In this document: one piece after another, positions 27,251-38,733 of the stretch
How the letters are laid out: every line of letters begins with the position of its first letter
Numbering within the stretch: the stretch's first letter is position 1
From: Trematomus loennbergii
Lineage: Eukaryota; Chordata; Actinopteri; Perciformes; Nototheniidae
Assembly: GCA_012861695.1 (NCBI GenBank)
Contig: JAAOOA010000026.1
Span: 18,526,001-18,590,000, forward strand
Reading direction: 5' to 3'
Length of the DNA: 64,000 nt
Made by a program: the position numbers and the translations under genes
Notes under the pieces: generated by a model
The model's input: only the letters and a program-made list of their open reading frames with translations
What the model was told of the DNA's origin: nothing
The model's database searches: none

Positions 27251-30200
27251 GTTTGGATTATTCTCTTTTTTAAGCCCATCTTCTTCTTCTTCGATATATA
27301 TATGTAGAAAGTACATTGAAAGGGGTTGTGAACGCAAAAATGAAAATGGCAAATGAAATAAAGGCATGTTATATTGTTTTTGTGATTTATGTGTACGTCA
27401 GTAGGTGTTAGATGTTTTTTAGGTTTAGAGTTTGGGTCCTTATCAAGTATTTAAAAAAGGTTGATGAAGTTATATCACTCATTTTAGATGATACATGACA
27501 TGTACTAGTACTACGATTGCAACTTATAACTGTAACGGCTTGGCTAATGTCTCTAAAAGAAATGAAGTTTTTACTTGGTTGAAAGATAAAAACAATATTC
27601 AAATTATTTGTGTGCAGGAAACGCATTCTAATTTGGAAAACGAGTTGAAATGGAAATCAGAACGGGGTGGAGATATGTATTTCAGTCATGGCACTACTAA
27701 TAGTAGGGGTGTTATGATTATGTTTAAAAAAGAAATTCAACACTTAGTTCATTCTGTACAAATTGATGAGGATGGAAGGTGGATTATGTTAGAGGTGACA
27801 GTGGATGACTTGCACGTAAATATCATTAATATCTATGGACCAAATATGATAATCCAAACTTTTTTGAGGAGATCCATAAAGTTATACGGTGTTAAACATA
27901 AGTAAGGATCGTACAGGTACTCATTCTTTTAATAATCACCCACAGGCCTTAAATGAAATCCAACAACTCAAGGCATCCTTAGATTTAGTGGATATTTGGA
28001 GACAAACAAATCCAAATTCAAGCAGGTATACATGGCGTAGGGAACAACAAGCTAGTCGCATTGACTACTTTCTTATCACCTTTTCCCTGGTTCATAAAGT
28101 ATTGAAATGTAGTATTGGTGACCGATTAAGATCTGACCATGCCATCGTAACACTGCAAATTATTACAACAGAATATCCCAGAGGGCGGGGGTATTGGAAA
28201 TTCAACCTATCACTTTTAAATGATACTGATTTTATTGAAAAAACGAAAGAACTAATCAAAGATTTTTTTCAAATTAATAATAAAAATTCATCGGACCCTC
28301 ACAACGTCTGGGAAGCCTTTAAGTGTGTTTTTAGAGGACACGCTGTTAAGATGGGGTCATGGAAACAAAAACAATATTTGATAAAGGAGAAGAGTCTAAT
28401 AGAGGAGGTAAATGAATTGACTAAAACGTTGGATGAAAAGCAGTCGTTATGCATAGAAACAACTTATTTGATAAAAAATAAACAACTTGAACTGGAACAT
28501 TTATACTCTGAGCGTGTGAATGGTATAATTTATAGATCCCGTGCCACATGGATGGAAAAAGGGGAAACGTTTTTTAAGACTCAACCAAAGAAATTCTGCC
28601 AAAAAAAACCTTATGAGCCTGTATACTCCAAATGGTATTCTACTTACATCTCCACAGGAAATATTAGCTGAAGAGGTGGATTATTTTAAAACCTTATATG
28701 CTCTGGCTCCAGAGTCTCCTGTAGGATCCAATATTGAGTTATTTTTTCAAAAGAATTATGATCAGATACTGTCATAGATCAGCAACTAAGTTGTGAAGGA
28801 AACATTTTAGAAGAAGAGTTACTGGATGCTATTAATTCCTTCGCTCCTGGTAAATCACCAGGGATTGACGGTATACCTGTTGAAGTTTATAAAACCTTCT
28901 ACACAGACATTAAAAAACCTCTATTGGCATCCTTTAACTACTCCTTTACACAAGGAATATTATCAGATACACAGAAAGAGGCATCATCACATTGTTACTG
29001 AAGCAAGACCCAGAGGGGCATTACAAGAATCCTGTTCATATGAAGCATTGGAGACCACTGACACTACTTTGTTGCAATACCCGCATTCTGTCCAAATGTA
29101 TTGCACGGAGAATCAAAATAGTTATTGGGAATATAATAAAACATGATCAAACAGGTTTTATAAAAGGGCGTTTTATTGGAGATAATATTCGCCATCTGCT
29201 TGATATGATAGATAATCATGAAGAGGATGGAAAACCAGGGCTTTTATTTATTGCTGACTTTGAAAAAGCCTTTGATACAGTAAAATGGGATTTCATTCAA
29301 AAATATATCCAATTCTTTAATTTTGGGGAAACCATTATACAGTGGGTGAAGGTTTTATAACCTACCAGTAAAATAGTTAATAATGGATATTTATCAAAAA
29401 GCTTCAGCCTGTCCAGAGGCGTACGTCAAGGGTGTCCACTGTCTCCATATCTGTTTCTATTATGCATTGAAATTCTTGCTATCAGAATATAAACAATTCA
29501 TGTATAACAGGCTTAAGATCAAATGGTATTGAAACAAAAGTAACATTATATGCAGATGATGCAACTTTTTCTTTCTACAGCCTGAAAAAACTGCATTAGA
29601 TGCCCTCATAGTTGATTTAAATAACTTTTCAAAATTAGCTGGGCTAAGGCCTAACTTTGATAAATGCTGTATTATGAGAATAGGAATATTAAGAGGCACA
29701 GATTTCAAGCTACAATGCTCAGCCCAGTCAAATGGTGTAATGGTTCAGTAAATGTTCTGGGAATTCATATTCCAGAAAATCAAAAAGATCTATAGTTAAG
29801 GTCAATTTTGAGCGAAAAATGCAGAAAACTGAGAAAATAATTCAACCTTGGAAAGATTACATTAATTAATGATCTTGTGATTCCACAGTTTGTTTTTCTC
29901 TTAATTTCACTTACCTCCCCCTTCTTTAAAAGCTTTGAACAACGAATGTTTAAGTTCATCTGGAATAATAAGCCTGACAAGATAAAAAGGCAATACATAT
30001 ATAATACACTTGAAAATGGTGGACTAAACTTAAAAATTTGGCAGCAATGAATTCATCCTTAAAAGCATCTTGGATTAATAAGATGTATCATAATAGTCTT
30101 TGGAGAACAAGTCAGAACTTATTTTCAGGGCACTTCTTTTTTGACTGTAAACTGTTTCCCTTTTTCCAATTAAATCTCACCACTGTGAATGGTTATTCAA

Positions 30201-31382
30201 AGAAATATTAGTAGAAATCTCACCATTTGTTAAAGATGCATTGAAGGCTTGGTTGAGTTTCCAGTATTACCCCCCAGATACACCAGAAGAAATCCAAAAT
30301 CAATTAATATGGTTGAACTCAGAAGTTTTAATAGATGGAAAACCACTATTATGGGAAAGTCTCCTGAGAAAAGGAATTATTTTCATGAATGATTACTAGA
30401 TAGCACAGGTAATTTAATTTCATATCAGTGTTTTTGCTGTATGTATGGTCAGATATGTGATTTCCTTCACTTTAACCAGCTGCTTTCAGCTATTCCAACT
30501 AACTGGAAACGTAATTAAAAAAAGATGGAAACCGACAACAGGTCTGTACACCTCATACAAGAAGTCAGAAATGGCTATCAAAAATTAAAATAATTTATAA
30601 TCACTGTTTACAGAGCAAGGGCCTTACTGCTTTTCCTCATGCGGTCTGTTCTTTCTGGGAAGAAGAATTTAATATTCTGATACAATTTGTCTGATACAAA
30701 ACAACAATTGATTCCTATTCAAGAATCTTCCAACTGAAGATCTTTTACAAGATTATCGCTACAAAAAACAACTCAACACTTTTAATATCGAACCGTCACC
30801 ACTTTGTAGATTCTGTGAGGAGGAAGAGGAAGACCAGATGCATTTATTTTGTTATTGTCCATACGTTGCAAGACTGTGGACTGAGATTCAAAATTGGCTT
30901 AAGACACTTTATATTGATTTTGCATTTACTCCCTTTGGTCTTTTGTTTGGGCTTTTGGATGAGGACAATACACAGTTGATGAATACAATTATTCTTCTGG
31001 CAAAAATACTTATTTTTAAAGCTCAATCAAGGAAAATCTGAATTTAAGGTGTGTGAAAAGTAGATTAAAAACACAATTTATTTTGGAAAGGATGATTGCC
31101 ACAAAGAATCAAAGGGTGGTCAACACACCATGAAATGGGAAACAATCAGCTCTAGCGAAGAGTGGGATAAAAAGGAATAATAAATGCTTTTGATGATATT
31201 GGACTGTCAACCTTTTTTTTTGTTTTGTTTATGAAATGTTGAAGTGACCAACTGACTGTATTTTATTTTTTTCTGTTTGTTTTTATTTTATTTTTTTGGC
31301 TGAGATAGGAATGTCTCATTTTTTAATTGTAATGTCCATGTTTTGTGTCTGTAGCCTGTACAATAAATACATTAAAAAAAAA
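27251..31382 (+). mobile_element. L1-clade LINE insertion in the 3' UTR of PLA2 gene a1, degraded
   Basis: About 4.1 kb. An APE-type endonuclease starts at 27495 (IATYNCNGLAN, IICVQETHS, NSRGVMI, NIYGPN) and continues after a frame break at 27889 (SRIDYFL, RSDHAIV). Reverse transcriptase spans about 28840-29740 (KSPGIDGIP, FIADFEKAFDTV, RGVRQGCPLSPYLF, YADDATF). A zinc-knuckle of the zf-RVT type (CRFC...HLFCYC) lies at 30808-30858. AATAAA at 31362-31367 and an A-run form the 3' end. Several stops and frameshifts, plus a deletion between the two endonuclease parts, make it inactive. Gene a2 has the uninterrupted sequence ggaaaatcaggaattc at 38747-38762, so both ends are defined by comparison. 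Confidence 0.92.
27357..27362 (+). terminator. AATAAA supplied by the LINE 5' region, candidate poly(A) signal for PLA2 a1
   Basis: First AATAAA after the a1 stop codon. It lies in sequence absent from gene a2, hence within the LINE insertion, about 130 bp downstream of the stop. Confidence 0.5.
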
Positions 31383-31611
31383 TCAGGAATTCATGCTTCA
31401 TCATGAAATATCAACATGTCAGTTTTCACAGGTCACAGATCAACTTGCTGAGGAGACTTGGCTAATTAGAAAATGATGAATATAACCTTTATGGATTCAC
31501 AGATGCATGTATCATGATTTCTGTATACATTTGACTTTGGTTACTTATAGACATCCATCATTACCTCAATGTACTGAAATACTGTTGTTTGTTTCTTAAA
31601 TGTTATCCTCT

Positions 31612-31617
31612 AATAAA
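31612..31617 (+). terminator. Ancestral poly(A) signal of PLA2 a1, displaced by the LINE
   Basis: gttatcctctAATAAAcacag matches gene a2 at 38989-38994 and, more distantly, the tatcctgatAATAAAgacac signal of genes b1/b2. In a1 it now sits about 4.4 kb after the stop. Confidence 0.6.
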
Positions 31618-32222
31618 CACAGTTTGAGCTGCATCTCTTATTTTAAATGCTGTTTACTGATGGCCACTTATAAAAAGGGCTATAATCAAGAGTCACGCTC
31701 TGGGTCTGAAAAGTGAAACCAAAGGGAAAGTGCCCTAAACCTGTATTCTCTCTCAAAGCCAGCAGGGGGCAACTTCTCTAGATCAGTAGTCTGATTGTAG
31801 AGAAGTCTATGAGGAAATGACCCTAATTGGTATGACCTCAGTAAGCGTTGTTAACAATCGCTTGTTGAAAGCCTCTTAACTACATAATGATGTTCATTAT
31901 ATAAATGATGGTGCCATTGAGAGTACAATAGACAATAAAGCAATAAATGCTTTTAGGGTTCGGCAGCCTTGTGTTTGACAGGTCGTTACCATGGTGCCGT
32001 CCAGTTTGGGTGCTCTCCGTGGTTTCGTGTTAGAAATTAGAATTTCAGTTTGTAGTATATGAAATGTAATAGTACATTAATGGACACCTCAACGTTTTTA
32101 GTTCACTGTTCGTTTGGTGATATTTATTCTCACTCCCTTTTGACGCATCTGGTTCCAAAATAAACACACTGTCATCACCAAGATTAAGAAGAAAAATGAC
32201 AAAGCAAAACATACAATATATG

Positions 32223-32252
32223 TTAACCCTAACCCTAAACCTAACCCTAGAA
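32223..32252. repeat. Telomere-like (CCCTAA)n tract
   Basis: ttaaccctaaccctaaac followed by ctaaccctag: about four vertebrate telomere units with one variant. It sits at the boundary between the a-type and b-type PLA2 segments. In unit 2 the equivalent point is split by the insertions at 39598-45790, leaving ctaacccta at about 45797. Confidence 0.75.
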
Positions 32253-32683
32253 ACACAATTTACAGATTTCTAAACCTTTTCCGACCCACGACCCCATGTT
32301 TAGGGCGGAAGTTGAAATTAAAGTTGTCAAGTGTTTTATGAAGCAAAGCATTGATTTAAAGCATGGAGGCAGAGCAAATATATTACATAAGGGACAAGAA
32401 CGTTCTCAAAGAGCACATTTTTCAACCAAGATGTATTTAGAAACCTTTTTTTGAATGAGTCTTGAAGATCACAACAACTAGCATCCCTATACTGTAGGTT
32501 ATACAAGCTCCCCATGGATCCCTCACCCCAAGGCCGAGCAACTCTAGTTACATAACATCAAACACAGGCTCAGAGTCCAAGGTTTAGAGGGTGTGAGAAT
32601 TTTACCTGCCTTCGTGTTTGAAGGCGTGAGACCCTGCGTAATATAAACAGCTGACAGAGCAGCCCCTGAGGTCCCATACTTGA

Positions 32684-32690
32684 TATAAAA
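32684..32690 (+). promoter_or_regulatory. TATA box of PLA2 gene b1
   Basis: TATAAAA about 50 bp before the ATG, identical in b2 at 46237-46243. An E-box CAGCTG lies about 35 bp upstream (32649-32654) in both. E-boxes are bound by the acinar factor PTF1, but a single E-box is weak evidence. Confidence 0.6.
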
Positions 32691-32734
32691 AGAGGCACTG
32701 ATGTAAGAGCCAGAGTTTATCTGTGACTTACAGG

Positions 32735-33467
32735 ATGAATACCTTCCAGGTTCTGTTTATCTTGGCTGCAGGCCTCTCTGTCGGTGAGTACAACTCCACA
32801 AAAGTTGTTCATCTTGGTGGTTGTGAACAGATGGATCTGGTAGTTGAGTAAAACTGTGTCTTTTTGTTACGATTCAGCCCACTCACTGGACTACAGGGCT
32901 CTGAATCAGTTCAGGAATATGATCCTGTGTGTGATGCCCGATAGCTCTCCAATTTTCGACTACGCTGACTACGGCTGCTTCTGTGGAAAGGGAGGCTCCG
33001 GCACACCTGTGGATGATGTGGATAGGTCAAGATTCACTCTGCGTTATACTCAAGACATTAAAAAAACAACGTTGTCCAGTCTGTTTAATATTCAACTTGA
33101 CCCATAGGTGCTGCCAAGTGCACGATCTGTGTTACAGCGACGCAATGCAACACCCTGAGTGCTGGTTCATCATCAACAACCCGTACTCTGAGTTCTACAG
33201 CTACAGCTGCGACAAGCCAAACAATAAGGTCTCCTGCGGCAGTGAGTACACCAAAACAACAAGAATGAAATGACTCTCTTGTACGTTAACCTTAGACTGT
33301 TTGTCTGCCTTGTGGTACTCAGAATGCTCTCTGTTTCATTATCCTTAGGCGACAACAACGAATGTGAGATGTTCATCTGCGAGTGCGACAGGAAGGCCGC
33401 CGAGTGTTTTGGCGTATCGCCTTGGAACCCTGAGCATGAGCACCTGCCCAATGACCGCTGTCACTGA
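32735..33467 (+). CDS. pla2g1b-like: Secreted phospholipase A2, group IB-like (gene b1)
   Basis: Exons 32735-32783, 32878-33025, 33108-33241 and 33349-33467; 149 aa. Signal peptide of about 16 residues, then a short propeptide ending in Arg before ALNQF. Calcium loop is YGCFCGKGG (Phe replaces the Tyr of a-type copies; that residue gives a backbone contact, so activity is plausible). Catalytic His-Asp is in CCQVHDLCY and the second Asp in ECDRKAA; 14 cysteines. Exon 3 is two codons longer than in the a-type (DKPNNK against DNKK). Ends DRCH. Poly(A) signal AATAAA at 33626-33631. Complete and apparently functional. Confidence 0.93.
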
Positions 33468-33681
33468 ACAGAAAAAGTGATCCATTTGTTAATTTGTTGA
33501 TTTCTTACTATAAATATTCACCTTATACATTTTCACGTAAAGTATATGGTGATGTATACCAATCCATTTATCCCAACCTTTGCTGATTACTATAATTGTG
33601 TATGCAATTGTAAGGATATCCTAAAAATAAAGACACATTCATCTGGATCTCTCATTATAACATCACATGGTATTTAGGGCA

Positions 33682-33689
33682 CTATAGTC
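33682..33689. other. Empty target site of the hAT-like insertion
   Basis: A single CTATAGTC in the tail of unit 1. The same octamer is duplicated around 47272-49195 in unit 2. Confidence 0.8.
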
Positions 33690-33789
33690 TACCTTTGGTT
33701 TTCAGCATTTAAACAGCGGTACAGTACAGCATAGACTCAGAACGTTTGACATCTTTATGTAAAAGTCCCAAAATGTTATATTGGCTTGT

Positions 33790-33791
33790 AT

Positions 33792-33830
<39 letters not shown>
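33790..33830. repeat. (TA)n microsatellite at the unit 1/unit 2 junction
   Basis: About 20 TA units just before the start of unit 2 (about 33848). It is the last sequence before the duplication breakpoint. Confidence 0.85.
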
Positions 33831-33836
<6 letters not shown>

Positions 33837-35047
33837 AAACAGTATTTTTTGTTGCAGAGTGACAAACAGATCACCCTTTTACTTCCTGTTACCTGATGAT
33901 TGTGGCCAATCAGAGAAGACCTCTGGAATTAGTGACACAGGAGGCATCAATCAGTCCTCGTTTGGTTATAATTTGAAGTCGATTATGCTTGGCCTCTCAA
34001 AAATACATCCATGTTGTTAGTACAGTTTAAAAAAATAAGAACATTCCCTTATTTTGGAATGGTTAACATTTTAGCAGAATAAATACCTATAAAAAAGGAA
34101 AAGTGTGGTCTTTCTTTTTAAATATTCATACCAACGTTGATTCAAGGAGAGTCCATTAATTGAGTAGAAAAAATATGCTCCATCAAAGACCGTAAAATAT
34201 TCAATATTCAAATGCTTTATTGTCATATTTACTCAGCTTCAGAGTAGTTTGGCAATACAAAGCTTAAGTCCCATGCTCCTCCGACAGTCCAACATACAAT
34301 TTACTTAAGACATCAAAAGAAAAAAATAGTGCAAGAAATAGTGCAAGTGGCACAATGGTGCAAGTGAAATGCAGCGACAAAAACATTAAGTAACATTAAA
34401 TGAGATGTAAAAATAAATACTTTACTGTTGAATAAATGACTGTACTAATATATAAAAATGTGGACTATAAACAGAAGTATGTTCTACAAGCAAAACAAAA
34501 GTATATATATTCTTACAACTAATACTAAATACAGTCCCACATTTAAAGTTACATTGTGATAGTGGCTGATAAATACAAATAGAAGATTACCTAATGTGAA
34601 TTCACAGATGTGCTGGTACACTTTCTCCTGCCTCTGTACAGTACATGTACTTCTGAACACTCTGATCCCAGTGCTCATCTTATCATCAGCGTTCATATCA
34701 CCAACGCTTTTAACTCTGGGATTTCCCACGTCTCTGTACATATGTCAACTTGCAGACCGGTCCCATGATTATCTCTATATTGGACATTAGGGTACACGCT
34801 GCTTGCTGTGTAAAATAAGACATTCAGTGACATAATAATGTTAACACATGTTTGTACAGGATTTCTCAACATTTCCTGACCTATGACCCCATGTTTAAGC
34901 TACAACCAGCTTTTGAGTGGTTATGTGAATTTAAGCATTGTAAACATTTATATTTTCCAGAGCATTAAAGCAGATCATATACATACCAAATTTCAGACAG
35001 CTAAAACCTGAACTAATGATATTAACTTTGAATGCTAGTTTTTTTAA

Positions 35048-35707
35048 CTCTTAGATGCACGAGTGACTGGACCCTACACTCTTCCATAAGTGGGTCTAAA
35101 AGGACCCGTATTAGAATAATATGTGTTTTTATGCAATTTTTGTCATTTTGGTTAAGAAAAATCTCTTGTATAATATTTAGTATTATATTTTGGTTCACAC
35201 TAGAAATATTTTATATTTAATTTTTCACTATTTATAATTTTAGAAATGTCTTTTACATTTTGAAAAAAAACGTTTTCCCATACAGTAGGATTCCATAGAA
35301 AATGCATGCGGGTCAGTTTTGACCCACTTATGGAAGCTTGGGGTACTAATACAAAAACTACAACTTCTTAAAATGTAAATTAAAAATGTGAATGGCATGA
35401 TATCCAAAACATGTTTTTTGAGGAATAGCTGGAATATGAAATGATACATTTTTTTAATTACAAAGATACTTCAAGAAAACCACCTCACCGGGTCCAAAAA
35501 GACCCACTAAAGCTTGGGGTAGTAATACAAAAACTACAATTTCTTAAAATGTATAAAATGTAAATTTAAAATTAGAATGGCATGATATCCAAAACATGTT
35601 TTTTGAGGAATAGCTGGAATATGAAATGATAAAAAAATGTAATTACAAAGATACTTCAAGAAAACCACCTCACCGGGTCCAAAAAGACCCACTTATGCAT
35701 CTAAGGG
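35048..35707. mobile_element. TTAA-flanked miniature DNA transposon, family B, with internal duplication
   Basis: Flanked by TTAA at 35044-35047 and 35708-35711. Ends CTCTTAGATGCACGAGTG and CACTTATGCATCTAAGGG are inverted repeats. The interior matches 44183-44658 in reverse orientation, but here a block of about 177 bp is present twice in tandem (about 35336-35513 and 35514-35690). Non-coding. Confidence 0.85.
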
Positions 35708-36554
35708 TTAAGTATTAAAATCTAATAATGAAAACTGTATTTAAATACTTAAAAGTAGAAGTACCCAATGCAGAGAAATGCCCCCTGTGAATAATCATTA
35801 TTATTAATAAATGCATGTCTATAAGGGATTTTATATTTGATTTGGCATTGGTTGAGGCTGGGCTCATTTTAACAATGCATTTTCACTCATTTTGCACAAA
35901 GAACTGCAACCAATGTTAACCTGAATTAAGGCTTAGTCTGTTTATTTTAATGTTTATCAAATGTACAATAGTGAGACATTATATCATAATTAGCTACAGA
36001 CCAAAGTTACAATGCATATGTATGTCTGCTTGCTTAAAGACCTACTATGGTTGCAGAAAAAATTGTTGGTTTTGCATACAGAAGAATTATCAAAATAGTT
36101 TTTCAATAAATGTATTGTCAATCGGTTAATCTGCTTATTGTTTCAGCTGTTCATTTTAATAGGTTTTATACAGTGGCATGAGAGGAAAATACTAAAGTTA
36201 ATGACAACCTCCAATCCTTACATTCCTTTATATTGTGCGGTACCAGTCACATCCTACCAATGACTCATCATGTAGAGACACAAATACCTTTTATAAAACA
36301 CAGCCCTCACGAGAAGCTGTTGATATATTTCAACTAAAACTCCTATTGCCATATCTACTGTTCAGCCCTGCACATGGATCCATAAGCCCATGCTGAGGAA
36401 CCATAGTATAGACAAATCACCAACAAACCAAACATGGGTCGGGGTTCAATAAGTGTGAGAATTGTACATGCTTTAACATATGCTGTTGGAATCCTAGAGT
36501 CCATACATTGCAGGGGCCCTGTGTAGATTAGGGGAGGAGACAGGCCCTATTTAC

Positions 36555-36562
36555 TATATATA
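36555..36562 (+). promoter_or_regulatory. TATA box of PLA2 gene a2
   Basis: TATATATA about 60 bp before the ATG, same context as a1. Confidence 0.6.
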
Positions 36563-36621
36563 CGAAGAAGGCCCAATGCAAGAGTAAGTGTTACTCTGTG
36601 ACCTTCCTGCTGACTGACAGG

Positions 36622-38733
36622 ATGAATACCCTCCAGGTTCTGTTTCTCGTGGCGGCCGGCCTCTCTGTCGGTGAGTACGATTCGATATAAGCTGTTCATC
36701 TCGCGGTTGTGAATAGATGTCTCTTGAAGTTGAGTATTAAGGGGTCTGCTTGTTTTACTTCAGTCACCTCAATGGACTTCAAGGCCTTGAACCAGTTCAG
36801 GAGGATGATCCTGTGTGTGATGCCCGATAGCTCTCCAATTTTCGACTACACTGACTACGGTTGCTACTGTGGAAAGGGAGGCTACGGCACACCTGTGGAT
36901 GATCTGGACAGGTCATTATTCACTTTGCTTTTGAGTCAGACAACACTTAAAAAAAACGAGTTGGTTCAGTCTGTTTCAACTTCATCTCGTATGATTCTTT
37001 AGGTGCTGTAAAGTACATGACAAGTGTTACAGCGATGCTATGCAACACTCTGAGTGCTGGCCCATCCTTGACAATCCCTTCATCGAATTATACAGCTACA
37101 GCTGTGACAACAAGAAGGTCTCCTGCGGCAGTGAGTACACCCAAACAATAGGCTTGTTTGAGACAAGCGAGACCTGCGCAGACCTGCGCAATTGCGATCA
37201 ACGTCTTGCTGTGCGTTGCATGATGGTTAGTCATTTTGTCCGACTTGCTCTGGAGGCTCGCCTACATGAGACGTTGAAATCTCGCGGGACAAAGACGCCC
37301 GCAGACTTGAGAGCGAGGCGCGGCGAGGCGGCGCAGTTTCTCTCCCGGGCTGCGGAAGCGAAATGCTTGATGGGAAACGACTTGCTGGTATCTCGAGCTG
37401 AGCGCTCATTGGTGGGTTTTACCCCGTGCTGGAGATGAAACTCTCCATTGGCTCGGCAAAAGTGTGTTGTTGTTTTGTGTCAGTTTTACGTCGCCACTTC
37501 CATTCACATTTTTCATCATTGTTCCACAATGTTTATCATCATTAAATTAATATCTATATATTTGTATACTATACTTGCACTGCTTACCGTTGTCATACTT
37601 TATATATCTTAGCATATTCATACAACACACTGTTCATACTAGGCTAGGCTACTGTGTATATAGTGTATTCATACCCCTCACTGTTTATTCATCATTCAAT
37701 TCATTCTATATTTTATTCTGTAGATTGTGTACATTACTTTTCACTTTACTGCTTTATGCACTCCTGGTTAGAAGCTAAACTGCATTTCGTTGTCTCAGTA
37801 CCTGTAATCTGTGCAATAACAATAAAGTTGAATCTAATCTTGAGCAGGAACAAATGTATTTACTTAGTACATATCTGACATTAACGATTAAACACATTTG
37901 TCCATTCTTTATCAATCAATCAATCAATGTTTATTTATATAGCCCAATATCACAAATGTTACATTTGTCTCAGTGGACTTCACAGTTTGTACAGAATATC
38001 AGTATGACAATACGACACCCTCTGTCCTTACGTTTCACATCATACAAGGAAACACTTCCAGAGAAAAACCCACAGTTTAAAGGGGAAATGGGAGAAACCT
38101 CAGGGAGAGCAACAGAGGAGGGATCCCTCTCCCAGGACGGACAGACGTGCAATAGATGCCGTGTGCATTTATAAATGCAAACCGAGTCAAGCCGACTCCG
38201 GAGGTGGCGGTATGCACCTTAAAGTTGTTTGAAATCCGCCAAAAAACCGAGAGAAGAAGAAGAAGAAGAAGAAGAAGCCGACTCCGAGCTGTCCGACTTC
38301 AGGCGAGTTTTTTGAGACCTCCCCCGGCTGCGATCGGCTATTCTCGTCTACTTTCGAGGCGAGCCGCAGCTCGTCTCAAACAAGCCTAATGTGAATTATC
38401 TTCTCACGTGATCTAAAAGATAATTGTACATTTACTATTAAACCTGCAGAAATATGACTTCCCCCACCAATTGTATCACTATACTATATGTTATTGTCTT
38501 GGGTAATTCTAACTGGGGTGACATATTTAAATGTCAATGAGAATACATTTTTTCAATTCAATACTTTTTAATTATTAGTTGGCTTTTTGATAATCTTTTC
38601 TTTATTGTCCATAGGCAACAACGACGAATGTGAGATGTTCATCTGTGAGTGCGACAGGAAGGCCGCAGAGTGTTTTGGCAGAAGCCCCTGGCTCACGGAG
38701 AACGAGCACCTGCCTAGCGACCGTTGTCAGTGA
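36622..38733 (+). CDS. pla2g1b-like: Secreted phospholipase A2, group IB-like (gene a2)
   Basis: Exons 36622-36670, 36764-36911, 37003-37130 and 38615-38733; 147 aa. Signal peptide identical to a1. Propeptide ends in Lys before ALNQF. Calcium loop YGCYCGKGG is followed by Tyr where a1 has Ser (GGYGTP against GGSGTP). Catalytic HD is in CCKVHDKCY, the second Asp in ECDRKAA, and there are 14 cysteines. It differs from a1 by seven residues and four silent sites by hand count. Intron 3 is 1484 bp instead of 180 because a 1.24-kb transposon sits in it; splice sites remain intact. Poly(A) signal AATAAA at 38989-38994. Expected to be functional if the enlarged intron is removed. Confidence 0.93.
37150..38387. 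mobile_element. TIR element with 3-bp target duplication in intron 3 of PLA2 a2
   Basis: Inverted ends AGGCTTGTTTGAGAC and its complement (15 bp, perfect), flanked by AAT at 37147-37149 and 38388-38390. Gene a1 shows the empty site cccaaacaatgtgaatt at about 26943-26959. A second copy lies inverted at 40424-41648. The interior holds a (GAA)n run (about 38252-38277) and a SINE/LINE-tail repeat (37912-38165). No transposase. A 3-bp duplication resembles PIF/Harbinger elements, but AAT is not their usual TWA, so the superfamily is open. Confidence 0.85.
37912..38165 (+). repeat. Common fish retroelement 3'-tail-like repeat
   Basis: Starts (TCAA)n then tgtttatttatatagcccaat and runs to gacggacagacgtgcaatag, a sequence type I recognise as widely dispersed in teleosts. 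Nested in the TIR element; also present at the equivalent place in its inverted copy (about 40620-40890). Confidence 0.65.

Larger units (their letters stand above)
24113..33845 (+). repeat. PLA2 segmental duplication, unit 1
   Basis: Starts with gttgcagagtgacaaacag and is matched, with about the same order of unique sequence, by 33848-49310. It holds PLA2 genes a1 and b1. Boundaries come from where the match begins (24113 against about 33848) and where the unit tail (tctacctttggttttcagca at 33690) recurs at about 49203. Relative to unit 2 it carries a TTAA element (24535-25272) and an L1 LINE (27251-31382), and lacks about 1.2 kb that unit 2 has at 34857-36055. Confidence 0.85.

Noticed and set aside
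27251..27400. Native 3' UTR of PLA2 a1
   Set aside because: Gene a2 lacks this sequence entirely and joins ggaaaat directly to caggaattc, so it belongs to the LINE insertion.
35336..35690. Regularly repeated blocks as a possible CRISPR-like array
   Set aside because: Only two long tandem blocks within a transposon of a vertebrate genome; no spacers.
37040..37438. 132-codon ORF continuing PLA2 a2 exon 3 into the intron
   Set aside because: It uses exon 3 in frame and then reads into the transposon. The donor at 37131 and exon 4 at 38615 give the normal protein, so this is intron read-through.
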